DNA from: Planctomycetota bacterium
GTDB lineage: Bacteria > Planctomycetota > UBA1135 > UBA2386
Length of the DNA stretch: 6,377 nt
Assembly (NCBI GenBank): GCA_947455805.1
Contig: CANGSN010000198.1
Location: 1-6,377 of the forward strand
Reading direction: 5' to 3'
Positions 1-6,376 of this stretch are shown here, piece after piece. Under the pieces are notes generated by a model. That model did no database searches, was not told where the DNA came from, and saw nothing but the letters and a program-made list of their open reading frames with translations. The position numbers and the translations under genes were made by a program. The stretch's first letter is position 1. Each line of letters starts with the position of its first letter.

Positions 1-1293
1 CAGGATCTGCTGCGCCTCGTCGCCGCGCTGGCGGCCCATCACGCAGGCGAGCACCGGCTTCGACAGCCCGCGCGTCTCGTCGACGATCGCCTGCGCCACC
101 GCCGCGGCGTCGATCATGATCGGCGACACGAACAGCACGACCAGGCCGTCGACCGCGTCGTCCTTGGCGACCACGCGCAGCGCTGCGCGGTAGCGGGCCG
201 CGTCGGCCGACGCGATCAGGTCGATCGGGTTGTGCACGCTCGCTTCCGGCGGCAGCACCTTGCGCAGCGCCTTCACGGTGGCCGGCGCGATCGAGGCCAT
301 CTCCATGCCGAGCCCGGCGATCGCGTCGGTGGCGAGGATGCCCGGCCCGCCGGCGTTGGTGACGACGGCCATGCGACGGCCGCGCGGCAGCGGCTGCGTC
401 AGCAGCGCCTGCGCCAGCGCGAACATGTCGCGGAAGTTGTCGACGCGCAGCACGCCGCACTGCTGCAGCAGCGTGTCGGCGGCGACGTCGGCGCCGGCGA
501 TCGAGCCGGTGTGCGAACTGGCGGCGAGCGCGCCGGCGTCGCTGCGGCCCGACTTCACGGCGATGATCGGCTTCTTGCGCGCGACGGCGCGCGCCACCTG
601 CACGAACTCCTGCGGCTCGCCGACGGTCTCGAGGTACAGCAGGATGACCTTCACCTTGTCGTCGTCGCCCCAGTAGGCGACGAGGTCGGCGGCGGTGACG
701 TCGGCGCGGTTGCCGACCGACGCGAACATCGCGACGCCGAGTCCGGCCTGCGCGGCGTCGGCGAGGATCGCTTCGCCGAGCGCTCCCGACTGCGACACCA
801 TCGCCACCGAGCCCGTCGGCGGCGGCGTCGCCGAGAAGCTCGCGTTGCACGCGAACTCCGGCTCGGTGTTGACGATGCCCATGCAGTTCGGGCCGATGAC
901 GCGCATGCCGTAGCGGTCGGCGATCGCGCGCAGCTTGTCCTCGCGCTCGATGCCGACGCCGCCGATCTCGCGGAAGCCGGCGGTGATGACGACCAGGCCC
1001 TTCACGCCCTTCTTGCCGCATTCCTCCGCGGCCTTCAGCGCCGCGTCCGGCGGCACCACCAGCACCGCCAGGTCGACCGGCCCCGGGATCGCGCGCACCG
1101 ACGGGAACGCCGGCACCGACAGCACGACCTCGGCCTTCGGATTGACCGGATAGACCGGCCCCTGGAAGCCGCCCTGGATCAGGTTGGCGACGACCTGGCG
1201 CCCGATCGAGCCGGGGCGCCGCGAGGCACCGATGACCGCGACCGAGCGCGGGCGGAACAGGCCATCGAGGCCTTGCGTGCGAGCGTTCGCCAT
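1..1293 (-). CDS. NDP-forming acetyl/acyl-CoA synthetase, alpha region (3' end outside window)
   Basis: The first 431 codons are present and the reading frame is open to the left edge, so the C-terminus is missing. Enzymes of this family interconvert an acyl-CoA, ADP and phosphate with the free acid, CoA and ATP, in the cytosol, through a phosphohistidine intermediate. Visible signatures are an N-terminal CoA-binding Rossmann fold (SVAVIGASRRPGSIG, residues 17-31), GPNCMGI (134-140), the succinyl-CoA-synthetase-like SQSGALG (167-173), and SHTGS (260-264), whose His261 aligns with the catalytic phosphohistidine. A second flavodoxin-like domain begins near VVTNAGGPG (310-318). There is no GNAT domain at the N-terminus. 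Whether the protein ends as a separate alpha subunit (about 460 residues) or continues into a fused ATP-grasp beta domain (about 700) cannot be seen. The ATG at 1293 begins the protein just before the Rossmann fold, as expected. No Shine-Dalgarno sequence precedes it. Family assignment is firm; acyl substrate and direction are unknown. Confidence 0.9.
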   Translation of the reverse strand, partial: MANARTQGLDGLFRPRSVAVIGASRRPGSIGRQVVANLIQGGFQGPVYPVNPKAEVVLSVPAFPSVRAIPGPVDLAVLVVPPDAALKAAEECGKKGVKGLVVITAGFREIGGVGIEREDKLRAIADRYGMRVIGPNCMGIVNTEPEFACNASFSATPPPTGSVAMVSQSGALGEAILADAAQAGLGVAMFASVGNRADVTAADLVAYWGDDDKVKVILLYLETVGEPQEFVQVARAVARKKPIIAVKSGRSDAGALAASSHTGSIAGADVAADTLLQQCGVLRVDNFRDMFALAQALLTQPLPRGRRMAVVTNAGGPGILATDAIAGLGMEMASIAPATVKALRKVLPPEASVHNPIDLIASADAARYRAALRVVAKDDAVDGLVVLFVSPIMIDAAAVAQAIVDETRGLSKPVLACVMGRQRGDEAQQIL

Positions 1294-1450
1294 GAGCGGC
1301 GAGCACAGTACGGAGCCGCCGTTCGCGCGCCAAGGACGCGTTGCCCCGTCGATGGCCGTAGTTCGCGCCATCGCGGTGCGGTCGCCGCCAGTCGCAGTTC
1401 GAGGCACAGCCGCTTGCCTTGCTGCGGCATCGCCCAATGATCCTGCGCCG
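1294..1450. promoter_or_regulatory. Divergent intergenic region, presumed back-to-back promoters
   Basis: These 157 nt separate the starts of the minus-strand acyl-CoA synthetase and the plus-strand prenyltransferase, so both promoters should lie here. Only weak sigma70-like candidates are visible. On the plus strand, TTGCCT (1414-1419) and AATGAT (1436-1441) are 16 nt apart. On the minus strand, TTGGCG and TACTGT (the latter at 1305-1310) are 17 nt apart. Both would put the transcript start within about ten bases of the start codon, and neither gene has a recognisable Shine-Dalgarno sequence. Open frames crossing this stretch are extensions or shadows without recognisable protein features. 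The exact promoter boxes are a guess; only the presence of divergent promoters is a reasonable inference. Confidence 0.4.
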
Positions 1451-2347
1451 ATGCCGCCGTTCGTCGAAGCCATGCGACCGCATCAGTGGGTGAAGAACCT
1501 GCTGGTGCTGGTGCCGCTGCTGTTCACGCCCAAGGCCCTCGAGCTGTCCGCGTGGGGCGAGGCGTTGCTCGCGTTCGCGTCGTTCTGCTTCGCCGCCAGC
1601 ACGATCTACCTGCTGAACGACATCAAGGACAAGGAAGAGGACGCGCGCCACCCGAAGAAGAAGAAGCGCCCGATCGCCTCCGGCCGGCTTTCCGTCGGCT
1701 CGGCCTGGCTGACGTTCCTCGGCACGCTCGCGGCCTGCGGCCTGCTCGCCTGGCAGGTGCCGACCCAGGTCGCCTGGCGGCCGTTCTTGCTGTGGCCGGC
1801 GTCGTACCTGGTGCTGAACGTCGCCTACTCGTTCCTGCTGAAGCGCCTCGTCGTCATCGACTGCATGTGCATCGCGCTGGGCTTCCAGCTGCGGGTGCAG
1901 GCCGGCGCGGCCGCGATCCAGGTCGACGCATCGCGGTGGCTGCTGCTGTGCACGTTCTTCTTCGCGTTGTTCCTGGCGTTCTGCAAGCGCTACGAGGAAC
2001 TGTCGAAGCAGGGCGAAGCGAGCGGCCAGACGCGCGCGACGATGTCGGACTACACGGCGACGTTCCTGAACATGCTGATCGGCCCGCTGGCGGCGCTCAG
2101 CATCCTGACCTACGCGCTCTACACGGTGAGCCCGGACACGGTGGCGCGCCACGGCACCGATCGGCTGATGTACACCGTGCCGATCGTCACCTACGGCGTG
2201 TTCCGCTACCTGTTCCTCGTCTATCGCAAGAGCGAGGGCGGCGACCCGGCGCGGCTGCTGTTCCGCGACGTGCCGCTGATCGTCTCCGGCCTGTGCTACG
2301 GCCTCGCGGTGCTGGCGCTGCTGCGCTGGCTGCCGACCGGCGGGTGA
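1451..2347 (+). CDS. UbiA-family decaprenyl-phosphate phosphoribosyltransferase-like enzyme
   Basis: This 298-residue integral membrane protein of the UbiA prenyltransferase superfamily most resembles the DPPR synthase branch (mycobacterial Rv3806c type). Those enzymes transfer 5-phosphoribose from PRPP to a polyprenyl phosphate, the first step toward prenyl-linked arabinose donors. Supporting features are RPHQWVKN (residues 9-16) at the start of the first membrane helix, the Mg/diphosphate motif NDIKDKEED (56-64, NDxxDxxxD), and the basic run with RPIASG (66-78). A second motif region is YSFLLKRLVVID (126-137), followed by GFQLRVQAG (144-152) and KRYEEL (179-184). The branch-typical tail GGDPARLLFRDVPLI is also present. 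About nine membrane helices are apparent. The frame stays open upstream to 1184, but that part overlaps the divergent gene and has no family similarity; 1451 gives the usual short lead before RPxQWVKN, with 1472 as the alternative. The gene lies 4 nt upstream of the kinase gene. Family is sure; the exact prenyl acceptor and phosphoribose donor are inferred. Confidence 0.87.
   Translation: MPPFVEAMRPHQWVKNLLVLVPLLFTPKALELSAWGEALLAFASFCFAASTIYLLNDIKDKEEDARHPKKKKRPIASGRLSVGSAWLTFLGTLAACGLLAWQVPTQVAWRPFLLWPASYLVLNVAYSFLLKRLVVIDCMCIALGFQLRVQAGAAAIQVDASRWLLLCTFFFALFLAFCKRYEELSKQGEASGQTRATMSDYTATFLNMLIGPLAALSILTYALYTVSPDTVARHGTDRLMYTVPIVTYGVFRYLFLVYRKSEGGDPARLLFRDVPLIVSGLCYGLAVLALLRWLPTGG
2343..2347 (+). 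promoter_or_regulatory. Weak ribosome binding site at the prenyltransferase/kinase junction
   Basis: GGTGA, complementary to part of the 16S anti-Shine-Dalgarno region, ends 4 nt before the kinase ATG and contains the TGA stop of the upstream gene. The short spacing and stop-start proximity suggest translation of the kinase by re-initiation or coupling. The match is short and the spacer tight, so the coupling argument rests mainly on gene spacing. Confidence 0.35.
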
Positions 2348-2351
2348 GCCG

Positions 2352-5300
2352 ATGAGCGAACCGGAGACGCGCCGCCTACCCGACACCGAGCGCCTGCGCC
2401 AGCGGCTCGCCGACGACCTGGCCGCCGGCAAGACCATCAGCCTGTCGAGCGACGACCTGGCCGACCCTTCGGTGCGCAGTCGCCTGCCGGACCTGCTCGA
2501 ATCGCTGCGCGGAACCCAGCCGAAGCCGCCGACGCGCCTCGTCGTGCCGGGCTACACGCTGCTCGGCGAGATCGGCCACGGCGGCATGAGCACCGTGCAC
2601 CTGGCCCGCCAGGACGCGCTCGGCCGGCACGTCGCGCTGAAGATCGCGCCGAAGTGGCTCGGCAGCGACGCGGCCACGCAACAGCGCCTGCTGCAGGAAG
2701 CGCGGGCGATGGCGCGCGTCTCGCACCCCAACATCGTCGCCATCCACGACATCGTCGAGGTCGACGACACGGTCGCGATCGCCATGGAGTGGATCGACGG
2801 CCTGACGCTGGCGGGCCTGCTGCGCTGCCTCGACGGGCCGCCGCGCGACGGCGACATGGCGGTGGTCACGACGGCGCTCGGCACCCGGCCCGAGTTCGCC
2901 GCCAAGCTCGAGCCTTCGGCCGAGCGCTTCTTCGTGCGCATGCTGCACGACGTGGCGCGCGCGCTGCACCGCGTGCACCAGGCGGGCCTGCTGCACCTCG
3001 ACATCAAGCCGTCGAACGTGCTGATCCGCCGCGACGGCACGCCGCTGCTCGCCGACTTCGGCGTCGTGCGCGAGATCGACCTCGCCGCGACGCACACGCG
3101 CACGTTCGCCGGCACGCCGCTCTACGCCGCCCCCGAACAGATCCGCCGCCTCGACCAGCAGCTCGGCGCCCACACCGACGTGTACGCGCTCGGCATGACG
3201 CTCTACGAGGCCCTGTCGCGCACGCAGCCGCTGCAGAAGCTCGACCTCGCGCGCATCCTGACGACGGTGGAGGGCGGGCGGGTGCCGCGCCTCGACACGG
3301 TGACCGACGTCGCCGAGGACCTCGTCAACATCGTGCACAAGGCGATCGCGCCGGAGCGCCAGCACCGCTACGCCACCGCCGAAGCGTTCGCCGACGACCT
3401 CGCCGCGTTCCTCGACCACCGCCCGGTCAGCGCGCGCCCGCTGACCCGCCTGCAGCGCCTGCAGCGCTGGGTGCACGTCGAACCGTGGAAGGCCTCGCTG
3501 ACGATCTCGCTGCTGGTGCTGCTGCCGCTGCTGCTCGGCACCGGCGGCTACCTCGCCGCCCAGCTGCCCCGCATCGCCCAGTCGCGCCTCGAGGAACAAC
3601 AGCGCCACGCGGCGCAACTGCGGCAGGCCGGCTACCTCGACCAGGTCTTCGAGCTGCGCCCGATCGAGCACTCGCTGCAGCAGCTCCGCCTCGCCCAACA
3701 GCTCGATCCGCGCCCGTTCGGGCTCGCCTGCCTGCTCAGCCTGGCGCTCGAACGCGCGCCGCAGAAGGCGAACGCACTGCTCGACGAGTTCGCGGCCGAC
3801 GTGGCCAGGGAACCCGCACTGGCGCCGCTGGTCGCCAAGGTGCGCGCCGGCAAGCCGTTCTTCGATGCGGCGACGACCGCCGAGCTGCGCGCGCGACCGG
3901 ACGCGCTGTCGCGCTTCCTGCTCGCGATCGACCGCTTCTGGTACGCCAACGACCGCGCCACCGAGATCGCCACCGAGGAAGCGACGACGGCACTCGAAGA
4001 GGCCGGAGTGGCCTACCGGCAGGATCCGCTCATGCAGGGGCTGCAGGCGCTGGCCCTCGGCTGGGCCCAGAGGGGCTCGGGCGTCGCGGCGATCGAGCGC
4101 GCCATGGCGAGCAGCTTCGGCGAGACCGATGCCGCACTGGCCTGGACCGCCGCCGCGTGGTTCGAGATCGATCCCGAGGATGGGACCAGGCGACTGAAGC
4201 GACTCGAAGCAGCCGGCTCCCTGCCTGCCCACCAGTGCGCGCTGGCGCTCGAGCTGCTGCTCGCCTGCGGCCCCGACTACACGATGCGCCAACGGCAACG
4301 TTCCAGCGCGCGCCTCCGGGATCTCCGCCACATCGGCGAACGCCTGCTGGCCGCCGCGCCCGACAACGAAGAGGTCGTCTGGCGCCACGCCTTGACCCTG
4401 CTGCGCAGCGACGACGAAGCCGGCCTGCACGCGCTGCTGCACCAGCGTGGCCACGTGCTGACCACCGGCCGCCAGGCCTTGCTCGCCGCTCTAGGCTGCA
4501 TCGCACGCAGCGAGGCCACGGCGGCCGACACGCTCGCCGACGCGGCGGGATCGATGGACGACCTGAAGCTGATGTTCCGCGAGCTGCTGCACCGGGAAGG
4601 GCAACTGGTCCGCGAGATCCAGGACGCGACAGCCGGCGAGCAGGCTCGCCCCGCGCGAACGCAGCTGCTCGAGTTGATCGACGTCGCCTGGGCGACCTGG
4701 ACCAAGGCCCACCCGGATCGGCACTGCTTCCACAACGAGCGCCTGGCGACGCTCTACGTCAACGATCGGTTCGACGACGCCGTCCAGCTGGTCGCCGCGT
4801 GCGAGTTCCCCCGGTGGACCCGAGCGCGCAACCCGCAAGCGCTCGCCGCCATGAAGGTCACGACGCGCGACTGGCAGGGTCTGGTCGACAACGCCAAGCT
4901 GTGGCTGCGCATCGCCGAAACGGGCTTCCAGCGACAGGAGGCGGCGGCCTACTACGGCATCGGCCTCGCGCGACTGGGCAAGCACCAGCAGGCTGCGGAG
5001 CAGTTCGCCCTGGCCCTGACCCGCCGCCCGCCGCCAGGTCGCGGCAAGTGGTTCGCCTACACCCTGCTCGAGGATGCCTGGCTGCACGTCGCCCCCGACA
5101 CGCCGGAGGAGCTGCGGGACCCGATCCTCGCGGCCCATCGCCTCGCCGTGTTCCGCGAACACAACGCGACCATGAGGCCGAAGGTCCACGGCCAGTGGAC
5201 GCAGCTGATCCGGGCCGAGGTGTTGTTCGCCAACGGCGACGCGAAAGGCGCGATCGATCTCCTCCGCTCCCAGGAGCCAGGCGACCTCGACGCAGAGCTG

Positions 5301-5363
5301 CAGCAACCCGACGAGATCCAGCGACTTCGTTCCGACGCGACGCTGCGCTACCGCGGTCGCTGA
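2352..5363 (+). CDS. Transmembrane Ser/Thr protein kinase (non-RD) with C-terminal TPR-like region
   Basis: This 1003-residue Hanks-type kinase is followed by one membrane segment and a long helical region. A 66-residue polar N-terminus precedes the kinase domain (about 68-355). Its motifs are the glycine loop GEIGHGGMSTV (72-82), VALK with Lys97, helix-C Glu116, catalytic loop HLDIKPSN (215-222; Asp217, Lys219, Asn222), DFG (235-237), GTPLYAAPE (254-262) and Asp276 in DVYALG. Leu216 replaces the usual Arg, making it a non-RD kinase. About 25-30 extra residues lie between helix D and helix E (about 158-192). The activation segment has Thr247, 249, 251 and 255. A membrane helix spans about 382-404, preceded by Arg-rich residues, so the kinase should face the cytoplasm and residues 405-1003 the outside. 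A short charged helix follows (about 408-426), then helical repeats; the clearest TPR-like unit is 865-893, with another near 950-976. The gene follows the prenyltransferase by 4 nt. Kinase activity looks intact; ligand and substrates are unknown. Confidence 0.92.
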   Translation: MSEPETRRLPDTERLRQRLADDLAAGKTISLSSDDLADPSVRSRLPDLLESLRGTQPKPPTRLVVPGYTLLGEIGHGGMSTVHLARQDALGRHVALKIAPKWLGSDAATQQRLLQEARAMARVSHPNIVAIHDIVEVDDTVAIAMEWIDGLTLAGLLRCLDGPPRDGDMAVVTTALGTRPEFAAKLEPSAERFFVRMLHDVARALHRVHQAGLLHLDIKPSNVLIRRDGTPLLADFGVVREIDLAATHTRTFAGTPLYAAPEQIRRLDQQLGAHTDVYALGMTLYEALSRTQPLQKLDLARILTTVEGGRVPRLDTVTDVAEDLVNIVHKAIAPERQHRYATAEAFADDLAAFLDHRPVSARPLTRLQRLQRWVHVEPWKASLTISLLVLLPLLLGTGGYLAAQLPRIAQSRLEEQQRHAAQLRQAGYLDQVFELRPIEHSLQQLRLAQQLDPRPFGLACLLSLALERAPQKANALLDEFAADVAREPALAPLVAKVRAGKPFFDAATTAELRARPDALSRFLLAIDRFWYANDRATEIATEEATTALEEAGVAYRQDPLMQGLQALALGWAQRGSGVAAIERAMASSFGETDAALAWTAAAWFEIDPEDGTRRLKRLEAAGSLPAHQCALALELLLACGPDYTMRQRQRSSARLRDLRHIGERLLAAAPDNEEVVWRHALTLLRSDDEAGLHALLHQRGHVLTTGRQALLAALGCIARSEATAADTLADAAGSMDDLKLMFRELLHREGQLVREIQDATAGEQARPARTQLLELIDVAWATWTKAHPDRHCFHNERLATLYVNDRFDDAVQLVAACEFPRWTRARNPQALAAMKVTTRDWQGLVDNAKLWLRIAETGFQRQEAAAYYGIGLARLGKHQQAAEQFALALTRRPPPGRGKWFAYTLLEDAWLHVAPDTPEELRDPILAAHRLAVFREHNATMRPKVHGQWTQLIRAEVLFANGDAKGAIDLLRSQEPGDLDAELQQPDEIQRLRSDATLRYRGR

Positions 5364-5397
5364 GCCGAGCCGAACGGTGGCGCCGGCGATCGGCTCA
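5361..5397. terminator. Shared hairpin between convergent genes, possible bidirectional terminator
   Basis: TGAGCCGA (5361-5368) is perfectly complementary to TCGGCTCA (5390-5397). Inside it, GCCG (5369-5372) can pair with CGGC (5384-5387) across a 2-nt bulge, leaving an 11-nt loop. The outer arms contain the TGA stop codons of both convergent genes. No T-run follows on either strand, so it is not a canonical intrinsic terminator; it could stall RNA polymerase, assist Rho-dependent termination or protect 3' ends. Position between two converging stop codons supports a termination role. No folding energy was calculated. Confidence 0.5.
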
Positions 5398-6267
5398 CGG
5401 CGGTGTCACGAGTACGCCGCGCGCCTGCCCGCCATCCGCCTCGCTGACGACCAACAGGCGTCCGTCGGCGAGGAACGTCATGCCCTCGGCCTGCGGCAAG
5501 CGGGCCGGGTCGAGCCGCGACAGGCCGAGCAGGCGACCTTCGCGATCGACGCGCAACAGCACGCGATCGCCCGCCGCCAGCAGCAGGAACTGGTCGCGTT
5601 CGCGCGCCGCCAGCATCTCGCTGAACGCGAGCTCGAGCAGCACCTTGTCCTTGCCCTTGTCGCTGACGCGCACCGGCACGTCGAAGCCGCGCGCCACCGC
5701 CTGATCGAGCCACGTGCTGCGCCGCCAGACCACGAACGGCTCGGCGTCGACGACCGCCGCGACCGGATCGACGGCGAACACCGGGCGCTGGTCGCGCGCG
5801 TCCTTGTCGCCCGACTGAGGATCCTTCGGCATGACCAGCAGGCGGCCGCTCGCCGGCTCGTGGCACAGCGACTCCCAGTCGCGGAAACCGGGCGGCAACG
5901 TCACCGAGCGGGTGATACGAAAGCGTTCGCCGGCGCGCTGCAGTTCGTGCAGCACGCCGTCGGCGCGCAGCACCCAGTAGGCCTCGCCGACGCGCACCAG
6001 CCCTTCGTAGTCGCCGCGCGGCCCGAACTCGACCTTGCGCACCGGCTGCGCCCCGGACAGCGACACGAAGTACAGCGCGCCGACTTCGTCCTGCACGCAG
6101 GCGACCGTGTCGGCGTCCACGGTGGTCACCGCCGAGGCTTCGCGCAGCTGGTGCGGCAACGGCAACTCGTCGGCGACGAGGCCCGCCGGCGCCGCAGCGC
6201 CACACGCGGCGAACGTCGCGACCAGCAACAGGCTCGCCGCGACGCCGTTCGGCCTAGCCGCGACCAT
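5395..6267 (-). CDS. SdiA-regulated/YjiK-like beta-propeller lipoprotein
   Basis: This is a 290-residue predicted exported protein. Residues 1-22 form a signal peptide with a short hydrophobic core (ASLLLVATFAAC) ending at Cys22, a lipobox-like site (F-A-A-C; Phe at -3 is less usual than Leu), so it is probably lipid-anchored. The mature part looks like a beta-propeller of the SdiA-regulated (YjiK) family. Evidence is a run of short strand units carrying CVQDE (57-61), GDYEGL (85-90), FRDWESLCHEPASGRLLV (about 128-145), and LPQAEGMTF with LLVVSE (257-276). These match the repeated DYEG/EGL and SE positions of that family. The family is named for regulation of one member by a LuxR-type receptor in enterobacteria; its molecular function is poorly defined, and no regulatory link is visible here. 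An esterase-like/phytase-like propeller is the main alternative. The ATG at 6267 is chosen because GGAGG lies 9 nt upstream and the signal peptide begins there. It overlaps the preceding membrane-protein gene by 14 nt. Confidence 0.78.
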   Translation of the reverse strand: MVAARPNGVAASLLLVATFAACGAAAPAGLVADELPLPHQLREASAVTTVDADTVACVQDEVGALYFVSLSGAQPVRKVEFGPRGDYEGLVRVGEAYWVLRADGVLHELQRAGERFRITRSVTLPPGFRDWESLCHEPASGRLLVMPKDPQSGDKDARDQRPVFAVDPVAAVVDAEPFVVWRRSTWLDQAVARGFDVPVRVSDKGKDKVLLELAFSEMLAARERDQFLLLAAGDRVLLRVDREGRLLGLSRLDPARLPQAEGMTFLADGRLLVVSEADGGQARGVLVTPP

Positions 6268-6376
6268 CGGACCCGCCCTCCGTGCGGCGCGCGGTCCACA
6301 GGCACCGCACGGTCGCCAGCAGCAACAGCACCGTCGCCCAAGTCACGTTGCCGTAGGCGAGTGCCTGGTTGTCGAG
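6254..6376 (-). CDS. C-terminal end of an unidentified membrane protein (5' end outside window)
   Basis: Only the last 40 codons and a TAG stop are inside the window. They encode LDNQALAYGN, then a hydrophobic helix (VTWATVLLLLATVRCLW), then a short basic/polar tail (TARRTEGGSDGRG). This looks like a final membrane-spanning segment with a positively charged cytoplasmic end. The stop lies 14 nt inside the following lipoprotein gene, whose ATG and Shine-Dalgarno sequence are embedded in this frame, as expected for two genes in one operon. The frame is preferred over the neighbouring minus-strand frame (6126-6341), which is Arg/Gly-rich without a hydrophobic pattern. Too little is present to name the family. 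Confidence 0.55.
   Translation of the reverse strand, partial: LDNQALAYGNVTWATVLLLLATVRCLWTARRTEGGSDGRG
6277..6281 (-). promoter_or_regulatory. Strong ribosome binding site for the propeller lipoprotein
   Basis: On the minus strand the sequence reads GGAGG, 9 nt before the ATG at 6267. It is the only clear consensus Shine-Dalgarno site found in front of a gene in this window and settles the start codon. It lies inside the end of the upstream membrane-protein gene. Confidence 0.7.

Noticed and set aside
232..1440. 402-codon plus-strand frame (and shorter plus-strand frames at 230-676, 695-913, 935-1153)
   Set aside because: They lie antisense to the acyl-CoA synthetase, which has multiple family motifs. 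The translations are Arg/His/Ala-rich low-complexity sequence typical of shadow frames in GC-rich DNA.
1184..1450. N-terminal extension of the prenyltransferase frame (starts at 1184 or 1352)
   Set aside because: It would overlap the divergent gene or fill the promoter region, is Arg/Pro-rich, and has no resemblance to the start of DPPR-type enzymes, which begin shortly before RPxQWVKN.
1486..2355. 289-codon plus-strand frame over the prenyltransferase
   Set aside because: It is a shifted frame of the prenyltransferase gene and is Arg/Ala/Gly/Pro-rich with no membrane or domain pattern.
3451..3470. Short tandem CTGCAGCGC repeat
   Set aside because: It simply encodes LQRLQRW in the juxtamembrane basic region of the kinase. 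Two copies of nine bases are expected by chance in codon-biased DNA and suggest no separate element.
2376..4454. 692-codon minus-strand frame opposite the kinase
   Set aside because: Its composition is dominated by Arg/Gly/Ala/Gln/Val repeats arising from the reverse complement of biased codons, and it has no domain. Other minus-strand frames in 2552-5306 were rejected for the same reason.
2654..5704. 1016-codon plus-strand frame overlapping the kinase and the start of the convergent gene
   Set aside because: It is slightly longer than the kinase but purely compositional (Arg/Ala/Pro-rich), has no motifs, and runs through the terminator hairpin into the antisense of the lipoprotein gene. The kinase frame has all catalytic motifs.
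5348..6205. 285-codon minus-strand frame over the lipoprotein gene
   Set aside because: It is Arg/Gly/Ala-rich shadow sequence with no signal peptide. The overlapping frame has a signal peptide, a consensus ribosome binding site and propeller motifs.
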